Source: Streptomonospora nanhaiensis
Lineage (GTDB): Bacteria > Actinomycetota > Actinomycetes > Streptosporangiales > Streptosporangiaceae
Length of the DNA: 64,000 nt
Reading direction: 5' to 3'
Assembly (NCBI RefSeq): GCF_013410565.1
Contig: NZ_JACCFO010000001.1
Location: forward strand, 6,200,001-6,264,000
Shown: one piece after another, positions 43,853 to 53,745 of the stretch
Numbering within the stretch: the stretch's first letter is position 1
Layout of the letters: each line of letters opens with the position of its first letter
The notes under the pieces: generated by a model
Told to the model about the DNA's origin: nothing
Seen by the model: the letters and a program-made list of their open reading frames with translations, nothing else
Databases searched by the model: none
Position numbers and translations under genes: made by a program

Positions 43853-45019
43853 TCAGGCGCCCCAGCCGGCCTGCTGCCCGCCCACCCGCTCGGCCGCGAT
43901 GCGCTCCAGGTAGCCCGAGCGCGCGAACGCGGCCATGGGGTCGGGGTCCAGGCCGTCCTCGGCGCGCAGCTCGGCCAGCAGCGGGCGCACGTCGGTGTTG
44001 TAGGCGTCCATCAGCACCGCGTTGGCGCCCAGCACGTCGCCCGCCCGCTGCGCGGCCTCCAGCGCGTCGGTGTCCACCAGCAGCGCCTTGGCGGTGGCCT
44101 CCTGGGCGTTGAGCACCGAGCGGATCTGCCCGGGGATCTTCGCCTCGATGTTGTGGCACTGGTCGAGCATGAAGGCGATCCCGGCGGCGGGGTCGTAGCC
44201 GCCGCCGCGCACCACCTCATGCATGATCCGGAACAGCTGGAAGGGGTCGGCCGCGCCCACCATCAGGTCGTCGTCGGCGTAGAAGCGGGAGTTGAAGTCG
44301 AACCCGCCCAGCTTCCCCTCGCGCAGCAGGAACGCCACGATGAACTCGATGTTGGTGCCCGGCGCGTGGTGGCCGGTGTCCACCACGACCTGCGCCTGCT
44401 CGCCCAGCTTGAGGCAGTGGGCGTAGGCGGTGCCCCAGTCGGGGACGTCGGTGGTGTAGAACGCCGGCTCGAACAGCTTGTACTCCAGCAGGATCCGCTG
44501 GTGGGGCGCCAGCCGGTCGCGCACCGCCACCAGGGCCTCGGCCAGCCGGTCCTGCCGGGCGCGGATGTCGTCCTGGCCGGGGTAGTTGGTGCCGTCGGCG
44601 AACCACAGCTTCAGATCGCGGCTGCCGGTGGCGTCCATGACGTCCACACAGGCCAGCAGGTGGTCCAGGGCCTTGCGGCGCACCGCCGGGTCGGGGTTGG
44701 TGACGCTGCCCAGCCGGAAGTCGTCGTCCTGGAAGACGTTGGCGTTGATCGTGCCCACGCGCACGCCCTGCTCGGCGGCGTAGGCGGCCAGCGCCGCGTA
44801 GTCGTCCACCGCGTCCCAGGGGATGTGCAGCGCCACGCTGGGCGCGATGCCGGTGTAGGCGTGCACCTGGGCGGCGTCGGCGATCTTCTCCTGGGGGGTG
44901 CGCGGCACGCCCTTCTGCGCGAACACCTTGAACCGGGTGCCGCTGTTGCCGAACGCCCACGACGGAAGCTCGATGGCCTGCTGCCGCAGCGCGGACTTGA
45001 CGGCGCCAAGGTCGGTCAT
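43853..45019 (-). CDS. rhaI: L-rhamnose isomerase (RhaI type)
   Basis: A 388-residue TIM-barrel isomerase converting L-rhamnose to L-rhamnulose. Family features are ELPSWAFGNSGTRFKVF, SVALHIPWDAVDDY, LKLWFADGTNYPGQDD, ILLEYKLFEPAFYTTDVPDWGTAY (metal Glu), VVVDTGHHAPGTNIEF (metal Asp/His) and GGFDFNSRFYADDDL (metal Asp region). This is the Pseudomonas-type isomerase rather than the enterobacterial RhaA. It lies between the mutarotase and the aldolase/dehydrogenase genes in the operon. Confidence 0.94.
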   Translation of the reverse strand: MTDLGAVKSALRQQAIELPSWAFGNSGTRFKVFAQKGVPRTPQEKIADAAQVHAYTGIAPSVALHIPWDAVDDYAALAAYAAEQGVRVGTINANVFQDDDFRLGSVTNPDPAVRRKALDHLLACVDVMDATGSRDLKLWFADGTNYPGQDDIRARQDRLAEALVAVRDRLAPHQRILLEYKLFEPAFYTTDVPDWGTAYAHCLKLGEQAQVVVDTGHHAPGTNIEFIVAFLLREGKLGGFDFNSRFYADDDLMVGAADPFQLFRIMHEVVRGGGYDPAAGIAFMLDQCHNIEAKIPGQIRSVLNAQEATAKALLVDTDALEAAQRAGDVLGANAVLMDAYNTDVRPLLAELRAEDGLDPDPMAAFARSGYLERIAAERVGGQQAGWGA

Positions 45020-45068
45020 GTGGGAAGGCTCCTTCTACACGTAAGGGGTGGTGGGGCGGCGCGGGGCG

Positions 45069-45389
45069 TCAGTCCAGGTGGAAGACCTCGGTGAGCGGCA
45101 CCATGCCCTCGTCGGGCCCCCGGCCGTCGAGCCCCTCGAAGAACGGCGCCATCTCCGCCTGCCAGCGGGCGTTGACACCGGTGCGCGCCATCGCCTCCTG
45201 CGCCGCCGCGAAGTCCTCGGTCTCCAGGTAGCCCACGAGCAGGCCGTCCTCGCGGGCGAACAGGGAGTAGTTGCGCCAGCCCGCCCCGCTGAGCGCGGCC
45301 AGCATCTCCGGCCACACGTTCTCGTGGCGCTCGCGGTACTCCGCCAGCCGCTCGGGCCGGACCTTCAGCAGGAAGCAGACGCGCTGCAT
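45069..45389 (-). CDS. rhaM: L-rhamnose mutarotase
   Basis: A 106-residue protein that equilibrates the alpha and beta anomers of L-rhamnose. It is recognised from MQRVCFLLKVRPERLAEYRERHENVWPEMLAAL, the RNYSLFAREDGLLVGYLETED region, and NARWQAEMAPFFEG near the end. The expected active-site Tyr and His occur in the first 25 residues. Size and neighbours (rhaI next door, the transporter upstream) agree. Confidence 0.94.
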   Translation of the reverse strand: MQRVCFLLKVRPERLAEYRERHENVWPEMLAALSGAGWRNYSLFAREDGLLVGYLETEDFAAAQEAMARTGVNARWQAEMAPFFEGLDGRGPDEGMVPLTEVFHLD

Positions 45390-45545
45390 ACCCGTCGCCG
45401 TCCTCTCCGCGCCCGCGCGGGCGCACAGGTATCACCAGGGGTCACAGAAGCGAAGGCAGGGGGATCAAAGGCGGGGGGATGAGGGGGGTGCGCGGCGGCG
45501 CGGCCGGGGCGCGGACGACGGGGCCCGCGCCCCGGCCGGTGCCGG

Positions 45546-46622
45546 TCAGAAGTCGTAGTCGTCGATGTTGTCGGCGTTGAAGACCGTGGGCGGGCCCAGC
45601 ACGACCTCGCCGTTGGCGCCGATCTCGTAGTCGCCCAGCCGGCCGGCCTCGAAGGTCTCGCCCTCGGCGCCGGTGATCCGCCCGGCCGACAGCGACGCCG
45701 CCGCGTAGCCCGCGAGGTAGCCCATGTCCTTGGGGTCCCACAGGGCGAACTCCTCGACGGTGCCGTCCGCGACGTACTCCTGCATCTGGTTGGGCGTGCC
45801 CAGGCCGGTCAGCACGACCTCGCCCTTGAAGTCCGACCCGCTCAGGTAGCGGGCGGCCGCCGCCAGGCCCACCGTGGTGGGGGCCACCACGCCGGCCAGG
45901 TCGGGGTGGGACTGCAGGAGCGCCTGCATCTCGTTGAACGACTTCTGGTCGTCGTCGTTGCCGTAGACGGTGTCCACGACCTCGATGTCGGCGTACTCCT
46001 CCTTGGCCAGCTCCTCCTCCATCAGCTCCAGCCAGGTGTTCTGGTTGGTGGCGTTGGGGGTGGCCGACAGGAACGCGATCTCGCCCTCGCCGCCGATCTG
46101 CTCGGCGACCATCTCGACCTGGATGCGCGCGATGTCCTCGGCCGTGGCCTGGTTGATGAACACGTCGCGGCAGTCGGGGTTGGTGTCGGAGTCGTAGGAC
46201 ACGACCACGCTGCCGGCCTGGCGCGCCTGGTTGAGCGCGCCGCACACCGCGTCGGGGTCGTTGGCGGCGATCACGATCGCGTCGCTGCCCTGCTGGCTGA
46301 GCGTGTTGATGTAGCTGACCTGGGAGGAGGCGTTGGCCTCGGAGGGGCCGACCTCCTTGAACTCGCCGGCCAGCTCCTCCACGGCCTCCTGGCCGCCGGA
46401 GTTGGCGTAGGTCATGTAGGGGTTGTTCAGCTGCTTGGGCAGGAAGCTGATGGCCAGGCCCTCGGGGATCTCGGCGTTCGGGTCGGCCTCGCCCTGGGCG
46501 CCGCCGCCCGAGCCGTCGCCGGAGTCGTCGCCGCGCGTGGTGCCGCCGCAGGCGGTGGCGGCCAGCATGACCCCGGCCAGGGCCGCGGCGGTCACGCCGT
46601 AGCGGATGCGCTTTCTCATCAT
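45546..46622 (-). CDS. rhaS: Rhamnose ABC transporter substrate-binding lipoprotein
   Basis: A 358-residue lipoprotein. The signal peptide MMRKRIRYGVTAAALAGVMLA runs into the lipobox LAATAC, so the mature protein is lipid-anchored at Cys. A Gly/Asp-rich linker and a periplasmic-binding fold of the sugar type I class follow (ISFLPKQLNNPYMTYANSGGQEAVEEL, DAIVIAANDPDAVCGALNQAR, VVSYDSDTNPDCRDVFINQA). The ATG at 46622 is preferred because GAGGTG lies 6 bp before it. The operon context identifies the ligand as L-rhamnose. Confidence 0.92.
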   Translation of the reverse strand: MMRKRIRYGVTAAALAGVMLAATACGGTTRGDDSGDGSGGGAQGEADPNAEIPEGLAISFLPKQLNNPYMTYANSGGQEAVEELAGEFKEVGPSEANASSQVSYINTLSQQGSDAIVIAANDPDAVCGALNQARQAGSVVVSYDSDTNPDCRDVFINQATAEDIARIQVEMVAEQIGGEGEIAFLSATPNATNQNTWLELMEEELAKEEYADIEVVDTVYGNDDDQKSFNEMQALLQSHPDLAGVVAPTTVGLAAAARYLSGSDFKGEVVLTGLGTPNQMQEYVADGTVEEFALWDPKDMGYLAGYAAASLSAGRITGAEGETFEAGRLGDYEIGANGEVVLGPPTVFNADNIDDYDF

Positions 46623-46702
46623 GGGGTTCACCTCGTACTAAGGGATGCGGGGGGACAGCGGGGGGTGCGGGGAGCAGGCGGGCGGGCGCGGGCGCCCGCC
46701 CG

Positions 46703-47743
46703 TCACGACGGCGCCGCCCGGGGACGGCGCTCGCGCAGCCGGGTGATGGTGGTGGGCAGCACCACCGAGACCACCAGCAGCACACCGGTGACGATCGACA
46801 GCACGTCGGAGGACACGTCGGCCAGGCTCAGCGCGTTGCGGATGACGCCCAGCAGCAGCACGCCCGCCAGCACGCCGGGCAGCGCGCCCTTGCCGCCGAA
46901 GATGGACACCCCGCCCAGCAGCACCGCCGCCACCACCGACAGCTCCAGGCCGAAGGCGTTGTCGGCGCGGGCGCTGCCGTACTGGAGCGTCCAGAACACC
47001 CCGGCCAGGCCCGCCACCGCGCCCGAGGCCACGAACAGCCACAGCTTGGTCCAGGCCACCGAGATGCCCGAGAAGCGGGTCGCCTCGTCGTTGCTGCCGA
47101 TGGCGAACAGCGAGCGGCCCACCGGCGTGGCGTGCAGCACCACGCCGAACACCCCGCCCAGCACCGCGATGAGCAGCACCACCCAGGGCAGGTCGGTGCC
47201 GGGGATGCGCGCGGTGGCGCCGCCGGTCCACTCGAAGGGGAAGTCGGCCACGGCCCGGTCGCCCAGCACCACGTAGGCCAGGCCCCGGTACATGGCCATC
47301 GTGCCGATGGTGACCGCCAGCGAGGGCAGCCCCGCCACCGTCACCAGCAGGCCGTTGACCGCGCCCAGCACCACGCCCAGCAGCACGCACAGCGGGACGA
47401 TGGTCTCCAGCGGCAGGCCCATCACCCACAGCTGCCCCATGACCGCGCTGGTCAGGCCCAGGGTGCTGGCCACGCTCAGGTCGATCTCGCCGGTGATGAC
47501 GATCAGCGTCATCGGCAGCGCGATCAGCGCGATCGTGGCGATGTCCAGGATCAGGAAGCCGGCGTTGCGGCCGCTGGCGAAGCCCTCGACCAGCAGCGAG
47601 GCCGCCAGCACGGCCACCACCAGCGCGCCGATGACCGAGGTCTCGCGCGTGCCCGCCAGGCGCCGCAGCGCCGAGCGGGAGTCGGCGCCCGGCGACGCCG
47701 CCGCCCTCGGAGCGGTGCCCACATCAGGCCCCACGGGAACCAC
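46703..47743 (-). CDS. rhaQ: Rhamnose ABC transporter permease
   Basis: A 346-residue permease of the ribose/rhamnose type (BPD_transp_2 family) with about ten hydrophobic segments. It has LPMTLIVITGEIDLSVASTLGLTSAVMG, the coupling-loop region IGSNDEATRFSGISVAWTKLWLF, and LELSVVAAVLLGGVSIFGGKGALPGVLAGVLLLGVIRNAL. It overlaps the preceding permease gene by 20 bp, so the two are translationally coupled. It works with the other permease, the ATPase and the lipoprotein. Confidence 0.92.
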   Translation of the reverse strand: MVPVGPDVGTAPRAAASPGADSRSALRRLAGTRETSVIGALVVAVLAASLLVEGFASGRNAGFLILDIATIALIALPMTLIVITGEIDLSVASTLGLTSAVMGQLWVMGLPLETIVPLCVLLGVVLGAVNGLLVTVAGLPSLAVTIGTMAMYRGLAYVVLGDRAVADFPFEWTGGATARIPGTDLPWVVLLIAVLGGVFGVVLHATPVGRSLFAIGSNDEATRFSGISVAWTKLWLFVASGAVAGLAGVFWTLQYGSARADNAFGLELSVVAAVLLGGVSIFGGKGALPGVLAGVLLLGVIRNALSLADVSSDVLSIVTGVLLVVSVVLPTTITRLRERRPRAAPS

Positions 47744-48785
47744 CTCCTCGAAGCCGGCGCGCCGTGCGAACGGCCAGCAGCCGGTCCAGTCCGATCGAGA
47801 CGAGGATCAGCAGGCCCACCACCGCCTGCTGCCAGAAGGAGTCGACCCGCAGCATCGGCAGCGCCGCGTCGATGGTCGACAGCAGCAGGGCGCCCAGCGC
47901 CGCGCCGTAGACCGTGCCGCTGCCGCCGAAGATCGCCACGCCGCCCACGACCGCGGCGGCCACGACCTCCAATTCCATGCCGGTGCCCACGGTGGCGTCG
48001 AGGGTGCCGAACCGGGCGGCGTAGAGCACGCCCGCCAGGCCGGCCAGCGCGCCGTTGACGACGAAGGGCACGAACACCCGGCGGTCCACCGGGATGCCGC
48101 TCAGCCGCGCCGCCTGGGGCTCGGAGCCCACCGCGTACAGCTCGCGGCCGCTGCGGTAGTTGCGCAGGTACCAGCCGGCGGCCAGCACCACCAGCAGCGC
48201 CACCACGGCCGGCAGCGGCACGCCCAGCAGGGTCACCCGGCCCAGGCCGAGGAAGCCGTCGGGCATGTCGGCGGCGTTGATCTGGCGGCCCGAGGCCCAC
48301 CAGAAGTCGATGCCGCGGAACATGTAGAGCGTGCCCAGGGTGACCACCAGCGCCGGCACCCGGGCCGCGGCCACCAGCACGCCGTTGACCACGCCGCACA
48401 CCGTGCCCACGGCCACGCCCGCCAGCGCCACCACGGGCGCGGGCAGGCCGGGGAAGGCCACGAACAGGGTGCCCACGGCGAACGCCGACAGGCCCATGAC
48501 CGAGCCCACCGACAGGTCGACGTTGCGGGTGATGAGGACCAGCGACTGGCCCACGGCCAGGATGGTCAGCAGGGTGGCGCCCAGCAGCAGGTCGCGCACG
48601 CTCTGGGCGGCCAGGAAGCCGGGGTTGACCGCGGTGGTGACCGCGATCAGCAGCACCAGGGCGAGCAGGATGCCCAGCTCGCGCACCTGGCGCACGCGCC
48701 GCCCGGCGCGGGTGTCGCCGCCGCCGCGGGCCTGCGGTACGGCCGAGGGGGCGTCAGGGGTCCGGGGGTTGCGGGTCGTGCTCAC
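47724..48785 (-). CDS. rhaP: Rhamnose ABC transporter permease
   Basis: A 353-residue permease, homologous to the neighbouring permease gene. It has an N-terminal disordered tail of about 30 residues, then [48 protein letters not shown], the coupling loop [21 protein letters not shown], and [36 protein letters not shown]. The GTG at 48785 overlaps the ATPase stop (GTGA), showing coupling to the ATPase gene. Confidence 0.92.
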   Translation of the reverse strand: MSTTRNPRTPDAPSAVPQARGGGDTRAGRRVRQVRELGILLALVLLIAVTTAVNPGFLAAQSVRDLLLGATLLTILAVGQSLVLITRNVDLSVGSVMGLSAFAVGTLFVAFPGLPAPVVALAGVAVGTVCGVVNGVLVAAARVPALVVTLGTLYMFRGIDFWWASGRQINAADMPDGFLGLGRVTLLGVPLPAVVALLVVLAAGWYLRNYRSGRELYAVGSEPQAARLSGIPVDRRVFVPFVVNGALAGLAGVLYAARFGTLDATVGTGMELEVVAAAVVGGVAIFGGSGTVYGAALGALLLSTIDAALPMLRVDSFWQQAVVGLLILVSIGLDRLLAVRTARRLRGGGSRGA

Positions 48786-50302
48786 GCGGCCCTGCCCTCC
48801 TGGCCCGTCGCCGCGTACATGACCGACTCCTCGTCGGCCTCGCCGCGGTCCAGTTCGGCGCTGACGCGCCCCTCGTGCATGACCAGCACGCGGTCGGCCA
48901 TGCCCAGCACCTCGGGCAGCTCGCTGGAGACCATGAGGACCGCGATCCCCTGGCCGGCCAGCTCCGACAGCAGCCGGTGCACCTCGGCCTTGGTGCCGAC
49001 GTCGATGCCGCGCGTGGGCTCGTCGACGATCAGCAGGCGCGGCTCGGTGGCCAGCCACTTGGCCAGCACCACCTTCTGCTGGTTGCCGCCCGACAGCGTG
49101 GAGACCGCGTCGGTGAGCCGGCCGGCCTTCAGGTGCAGCCGCTCGGCCCACACGGCGGTGGCCCGCTCCTCGTCGCGGCGGCGCAGCAGGCCCATGCGGC
49201 TCAGCGGCCAGCGCCGGGTCAGCGTGGCGTTGCGCTCGATGGACATCTCCATGACCAGGCCCTGCTGGCGGCGGTCCTCGGGCACCAGCGCCACCCCGGC
49301 CGCCATGGCGGCGGCGGGCCGGCCCTGGGGCAGCGCCTTCCCGCCCACGCGCACCCGGCCGGAGTCGTAGCGGTCGATGCCGAACACCGCGCGCACGACC
49401 TCGCTGCGGCCGGCGCCCACCAGCCCGGCCAGGGCGACGATCTCCCCGGCGCGCACCGTGAAGGAGACGTCGGCGAACACGCCCGCGCGGGTCAGGCCCT
49501 CGACCTCCAGCACGGTCTCGCCGGGTTCGACCTCCTGCTTGGGGAACAGCGTGGCGACGTCGCGGCCCACCATGCGGCGCACCACGGCGTCGACGGTGAG
49601 GTCGGCGGTGGGGTCGGTGGAGATGTAGCGGCCGTCGCGCATCACCGTGATGCGGTCGCACAGCGCGAAGACCTCGTCGAAGCGGTGCGAGATGAACAGC
49701 ACCGCCGCGCCGGAGTCGCGCAGCGAGCGCGCCACCGCGAACAGCCGCTCGACCTCAACGCCCGACAGCGCCGCCGTGGGCTCGTCCATGACCAGCACGC
49801 GGGCGTCGAACGACATCGCCTTGGCGATCTCGACCAGCTGCTGGTCGGCGATGGACAGCCCGCGCGCGGGGCGGTCGGGGTCGATGCGCACGCCCAGGCG
49901 CCCGAACAGCTCCTCGGTGGCCCGGAGCATGGCCCGCCGGTCGATGCGCCGCCCGGCCTTCAGCGGCTGGCGGCCCATGAAGATGTTCTCGGCCACCGAC
50001 AGGTCGGGGAAGAGCGTGGGCTCCTGGTAGATGACCGCCACCCCGGCGCGCTGGGCGTCGGCGGGGGCGGCGAACTCCGTGCGCGCGCCGTCGCCCTCGA
50101 TGTGGCCGGTGTCGGGCCGGTGCACACCGGCGATCGTTTTCACCAAGGTGGACTTGCCCGCCCCGTTCTCTCCGCAGAGCGCGTGGATCTCTCCCGCGCG
50201 CAGCTCCAGCGAGACGTCCTGGAGTGCGCGCACGGTCCCGAAGGACTTGCCCACGCCGACCAGCGACAGGAGCGGAGGAGCCGATGGTGGGTGATGGTCC
50301 AC
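48782..50302 (-). CDS. rhaT: Rhamnose ABC transporter ATP-binding protein
   Basis: A 506-residue double ATPase of the ribose/rhamnose type. The first domain has Walker [10 protein letters not shown], signature [15 protein letters not shown] and Walker [12 protein letters not shown]. The second has the degenerate Walker [10 protein letters not shown], signature [15 protein letters not shown] and [12 protein letters not shown], exactly the asymmetry known for this class. It is the first gene of the rhamnose operon; the 235-bp region upstream carries LacI-type operator half-sites and separates it from the lacI-family regulator gene. Confidence 0.93.
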   Translation of the reverse strand: MDHHPPSAPPLLSLVGVGKSFGTVRALQDVSLELRAGEIHALCGENGAGKSTLVKTIAGVHRPDTGHIEGDGARTEFAAPADAQRAGVAVIYQEPTLFPDLSVAENIFMGRQPLKAGRRIDRRAMLRATEELFGRLGVRIDPDRPARGLSIADQQLVEIAKAMSFDARVLVMDEPTAALSGVEVERLFAVARSLRDSGAAVLFISHRFDEVFALCDRITVMRDGRYISTDPTADLTVDAVVRRMVGRDVATLFPKQEVEPGETVLEVEGLTRAGVFADVSFTVRAGEIVALAGLVGAGRSEVVRAVFGIDRYDSGRVRVGGKALPQGRPAAAMAAGVALVPEDRRQQGLVMEMSIERNATLTRRWPLSRMGLLRRRDEERATAVWAERLHLKAGRLTDAVSTLSGGNQQKVVLAKWLATEPRLLIVDEPTRGIDVGTKAEVHRLLSELAGQGIAVLMVSSELPEVLGMADRVLVMHEGRVSAELDRGEADEESVMYAATGQEGRAA

Positions 50303-50345
50303 GGCGTCCCCCTTCAGGAATCAGGGCCGCGGTGCGCGGCGGCTG

Positions 50346-50360
50346 GAAAAACGTTTCAAT
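50346..50360. promoter_or_regulatory. LacI-type operator, rhamnose operon side
   Basis: GAAAAACGTTTCAAT contains the right half of the LacI-family consensus TGAAACGTTTCA exactly and an imperfect left half around a central CG. It is 44 bp upstream of the first rhamnose gene. Confidence 0.55.
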
Positions 50361-50508
50361 GGAGGAGGACGTTAGGTGGGTCACAGTTCGCATGTCAAGG
50401 GGGTTGCGCCTGGATTTCGCCCCTGTGCCCGAGGCGTGACCGTCGGTGCCGGATTCGGCCGGCCGGTAGCGCCGTCCCCGTCGGAGGAGTAGGTTTCCGC
50501 AGAAGGGA

Positions 50509-50526
50509 TTGACACGTTTTAATCAA
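50509..50526. promoter_or_regulatory. LacI-type operator, regulator side
   Basis: TTGACACGTTTTAATCAA has a central CG with TTGA/TCAA ends, like the site at 50346, and lies 12-29 bp before the lacI-family start. It suggests autoregulation. There is an extra TTGA...TCAA symmetry but several mismatches inside. Confidence 0.5.
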
Positions 50527-50537
50527 CCTGTGAGAGC

Positions 50538-51623
50538 ATGAGCGGCCCGGAGCCGCCCGACCACCTCGGAGCACCTGCGTTGTCCTCGTCCGAAGTCAAG
50601 CGTCCCGTGGGCATCAACGACGTCGCCGCGCGCGCCGGGGTGTCGCCCGGAACCGTCTCCAACGTCCTGAACCGCCCCGAGCGGGTCGCCGAGGCCACCC
50701 GGCGCAAGGTCGAGCGCGCCGTCCAGGAACTGGACTACGTCCGCAACTCCTCGGGCCGCAGCCTGCGGGCGGGGCGCAGCGACTCCGTGGGGCTGCTCGT
50801 CCTCGACGTCACCAACCCGTTCTTCGCCGAGGTCGCGCGCGGCGTGGAGGACACCGCGGGCGAGGCGGGGCTGGCCGTGGTGCTGCTCAACTCCGCCGAG
50901 CAGGCCGGGCGCCAGCGCCGCGCCATCCGGCTGCTGGCCGAGCAGCGCGCCGCCGGGGCCGTGGTGATGCCGGTCGACGGCGACACCGCCGACCTGCTGT
51001 GGCTGCGCAAGCAGGGCGTCCCCGGCGTGCTGCTGGACCGCGGCGACGTCTCGGCCGACATCGCCTGCAGCGTGGCCGTGGACAACCACGCCGGCGGCCT
51101 GGCCGCGGGCCGCCACCTGGTCAACCTCGGCCACGAGCGCGTCACCTACCTCAGCGGCCCCGCCGACCTGGAGCAGTGCCGCACCCGCCTGGCCGGGCTG
51201 CGCGCGGCCCTGGAGGAGTCGGGCCTGGACCCCGACGCGTCCGTGCGGGTGATCGAGACCGAGCAGCTCAACGCCGAGTCCGGCGAGAAGGCGGTCGAGG
51301 AGGTGCTGGCCGGGGGGCCGCGCAAGCGCCCCCAGGCGGTGTTCTGCTCCAACGACCAGTTGGCGCTGGGCGTGCTCAAAGGGCTGGGCGAGCGCGGGCT
51401 GAGCGCACCGGCCGACCTGTCGGTGGTGGGCTACGACGACGTCGCCACGGCCGGGCTGGTGCACCCGGGGCTGACCACGGTGGCCCAGCCCAAGTACGAC
51501 CTGGGCGCGGCGGCGATGCGGCTGCTGCTGTCGGAGCTCAACGACCCCGACCACACCCACGAGCGGCTGCGCTTCGCGCCCGAGCTGGTGGTGCGCGGCT
51601 CCACGGCGGCCGTGCGGGACTGA
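50538..51623 (+). CDS. LacI family regulator of rhamnose use
   Basis: A 361-residue repressor. After about 23 disordered residues comes the LacI HTH VGINDVAARAGVSPGTVSNVLNRPERVAEATRRKVERAVQELDYVRNSSGRSLRAG, including the hinge helix. The sugar-binding domain follows (VGLLVLDVTNPFFAEVARGVED, VDNHAGGLAAGRHLVNLGHERVTYLSG, QAVFCSNDQLALGVLKGL). It is divergent from the eight-gene rhamnose operon with CGTTT-type operators between. The inducer is probably rhamnose or rhamnulose. No clear ribosome binding site precedes the ATG. Confidence 0.9.
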   Translation: MSGPEPPDHLGAPALSSSEVKRPVGINDVAARAGVSPGTVSNVLNRPERVAEATRRKVERAVQELDYVRNSSGRSLRAGRSDSVGLLVLDVTNPFFAEVARGVEDTAGEAGLAVVLLNSAEQAGRQRRAIRLLAEQRAAGAVVMPVDGDTADLLWLRKQGVPGVLLDRGDVSADIACSVAVDNHAGGLAAGRHLVNLGHERVTYLSGPADLEQCRTRLAGLRAALEESGLDPDASVRVIETEQLNAESGEKAVEEVLAGGPRKRPQAVFCSNDQLALGVLKGLGERGLSAPADLSVVGYDDVATAGLVHPGLTTVAQPKYDLGAAAMRLLLSELNDPDHTHERLRFAPELVVRGSTAAVRD

Positions 51624-52289
51624 GCCGGCCCGCGGCGGCGCCGCGCGTCCCCGTCCCCCGCGCCTCGACGGCCCGGTTCCCCCCGCGAGGGCGGCGCCGG
51701 GCCGTCGGCGTGGGCGGGCGGAGGCGCCGTCCGGCGCGGAACGTCCCCTTGGCGGTTGTATCTGCTGTATCTGCCGTATCGGGCGCCGCGCGTGGTTCCC
51801 GGTTGTTTCCCATTGTCCGAGCGGAATGCACTAAACAACGTAGTAGTTTATTGATTTCGACCGTGGAAAACGATCATCCCGGGGGTGTCCGGCCGGTCGT
51901 CCCCTGTTTCGCTTTCGGGACCATGGGTGTGAACCGGTCGCGGTCAAGGTCATTCACCTCATACGGCGCTTTCCGGTGAACTCAATCGTATTTTGCGAAC
52001 TTCCTGAGTGGTCCCGGGTCCTTTGCTAGGCTCGCCGAAGAATCGGTTGATCATTAACGGTTCCACTGCAAAGCCGCCCTGTCCGTGCGATTATCTGGGC
52101 TGATCGGAGGGCTGTTCCCGCCGGCGGCCGCATGCGCCGCCGCGCGTTTTCGGCGGCGTTTCCGCCTGTCGCCGGCGTTTCGCCGCGCGGCCGGTCGCAA
52201 TGCCCGCGGCGCTTGCGTGCGCCGGGGGCGCCCTCCGCACCGAGCGCGGAAGTGAAATGTCCCCCCACCAGATTCCGAGGAGGCGTGTT
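51624..52289. other. Intergenic region before the conservon
   Basis: 666 bp without a supportable gene. The first 200 bp are GC-rich. From about 51830 to 52070 the DNA is strikingly A/T-richer (for example CACTAAACAACGTAGTAGTTTATTGATTT), and it ends in TTTGCTAGGCT (TAGGCT at 52027), a possible -10 element. This is the most likely promoter region of the conservon operon. Confidence 0.45.
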
Positions 52290-53639
52290 GTGGCGCAGTC
52301 ACCCTCACCGCCAGGTCGAGACGGCCGCACCCCGGCCGTGACGACAACCGACGACTCCCGGTCCGCGCGACCGGGAGTCGTGCGCAGACTGCTGCGCCGG
52401 CTGGGATTCGGCCGCGCGCCCGAACCCGAGCCCGCGCAGCCCGCGCCGCGCGCCGCCATCGCCCCGGCGCCGCCCCGCCCCGAGCCGGCCCCCGCCCGGC
52501 AGCGGGCGGGAGCACCCGGCCACGCCGCGCCGGCGCCCGCCTACAGCGTCTACAACGGGGCCCACGCGGGCGCCGCCTACGTGTCGGGGCCGCCCTCGGG
52601 CCGGCACGCGGCCGAAGCCGCGCCGCCCCCGCCCGCCGGACACGAGCCCGACCCCGCCCTGCTCACCGACGCCCTGGCCGGGCTGGCGGTGCGCGACCTC
52701 ACCATGGTGGAGTCCTTGCTCGACATCGTCGGCGCGCTGGAGGACTCCACCGAGGACCCCGACCTGCTGGCCAAGCTGTTCGAGATCGACAACCTGGCCA
52801 CGCGCATGCGCCGCAACGGCGAGAACCTGCTGGTGCTGGCCGACCAGGAGAGCGACGACTCCGGCATGGAGCCGGTGGCGCTGCTGGACGTCGCCCGCGC
52901 CGCCACCTCCGAGATCAAGAACTACAGCCGGGTGCACCTGGGGCGGCTGCCCGAGAAGTACGTGGCGGGCGAGGCCGCCGACGACATCAGCCACCTGCTG
53001 GCCGAACTCCTCGACAACGCCACCAACCACTCGCCCGACCACTCCCAGGTGGTCATCAGCGGCCAGCTCATGGCCGACGGCGGACTGCTGCTGGTGGTCG
53101 AGGACGAGGGCATCGGGATCCCGCCCGAGCAGCTCGCCGACCTCAACGCCCGCCTGGCCGGCACCCCGATCCTGGACAAGCGCGTGATCCGGCACATGGG
53201 CCTCTACGTCGCCAGCCGGATCGCCCACCGCCACGGCCTGCGGGTGCAGCTGGAGGCGCGCGCCTTCCGCGGCCTCAACGCCTACACGGTCATCCCCGCG
53301 AACCTGATCACCGCCTACGGCCCCCGGCCCGAGCCCGTGGTGCCCGGCCCCTCGCGGATGATGCCCGCGCTGGCGCCCCAGCCGACCGGGCACGCCGCGC
53401 CCCCGCCCGGCGGGCCGCGCCGCAACGGCGGGACCTCCGCCGTCACCGCGGCCGGGCTGCCCCGCCGCAGCGCCGCGCACGCCGCGCCGCTGCGGGTGCT
53501 GCCCACCCCTGCCCAGGACCCGCCGGCCCCGGCGGGCGGCGGACAGGGCCGCGACCGCGCCGAGCGCATCCGCGACGACCTCGACGGATTCCTTGAGGGC
53601 GAGCGCGCCGCCACCCGCGACACCAACCGCGCGGAGTGA
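52290..53639 (+). CDS. Conservon sensor-kinase-like ATPase (CvnA-like, soluble)
   Basis: A 449-residue protein. Residues 1-110 are Pro/Ala-rich and disordered. A helical DHp-like part follows (ALAGLAVRDLTMVESLLDIVGALEDSTEDPDLLAKLFEIDNLATRMRRNGENLLVLA), then a GHKL ATPase with N box HLLAELLDNATNHSPDHSQVVISG, G1 LLVVEDEGIGIPPEQLADLNARL, and HMGLYVASRIAHRHGLRVQLE. The tail is again Pro/Ala-rich. Classical CvnA proteins have two membrane helices and an extracellular sensor; none is present here. The GTG at 52290 is preferred because GAGGAGG lies 6 bp before it; ATGs upstream in frame (52257, 52200) lack one. It is the first gene of the operon. Confidence 0.85.
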   Translation: MAQSPSPPGRDGRTPAVTTTDDSRSARPGVVRRLLRRLGFGRAPEPEPAQPAPRAAIAPAPPRPEPAPARQRAGAPGHAAPAPAYSVYNGAHAGAAYVSGPPSGRHAAEAAPPPPAGHEPDPALLTDALAGLAVRDLTMVESLLDIVGALEDSTEDPDLLAKLFEIDNLATRMRRNGENLLVLADQESDDSGMEPVALLDVARAATSEIKNYSRVHLGRLPEKYVAGEAADDISHLLAELLDNATNHSPDHSQVVISGQLMADGGLLLVVEDEGIGIPPEQLADLNARLAGTPILDKRVIRHMGLYVASRIAHRHGLRVQLEARAFRGLNAYTVIPANLITAYGPRPEPVVPGPSRMMPALAPQPTGHAAPPPGGPRRNGGTSAVTAAGLPRRSAAHAAPLRVLPTPAQDPPAPAGGGQGRDRAERIRDDLDGFLEGERAATRDTNRAE

Positions 53640-53745
53640 CCGTGCGCCGCCGATCCGACCGCCACCGCACCCGGCGGCGCCGCTCCCTCGGCCGCACCGG
53701 TGCGGACCTGCTCACCCACCCGCCTAGCAAAGGGCTGGAACTGCC

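Noticed and set aside
40788-43913. A 1,041-codon plus-strand frame over the rhamnose genes
   Set aside because: It is antisense to rhaB and the aldolase/dehydrogenase, both with complete motifs; the frame has no domain.
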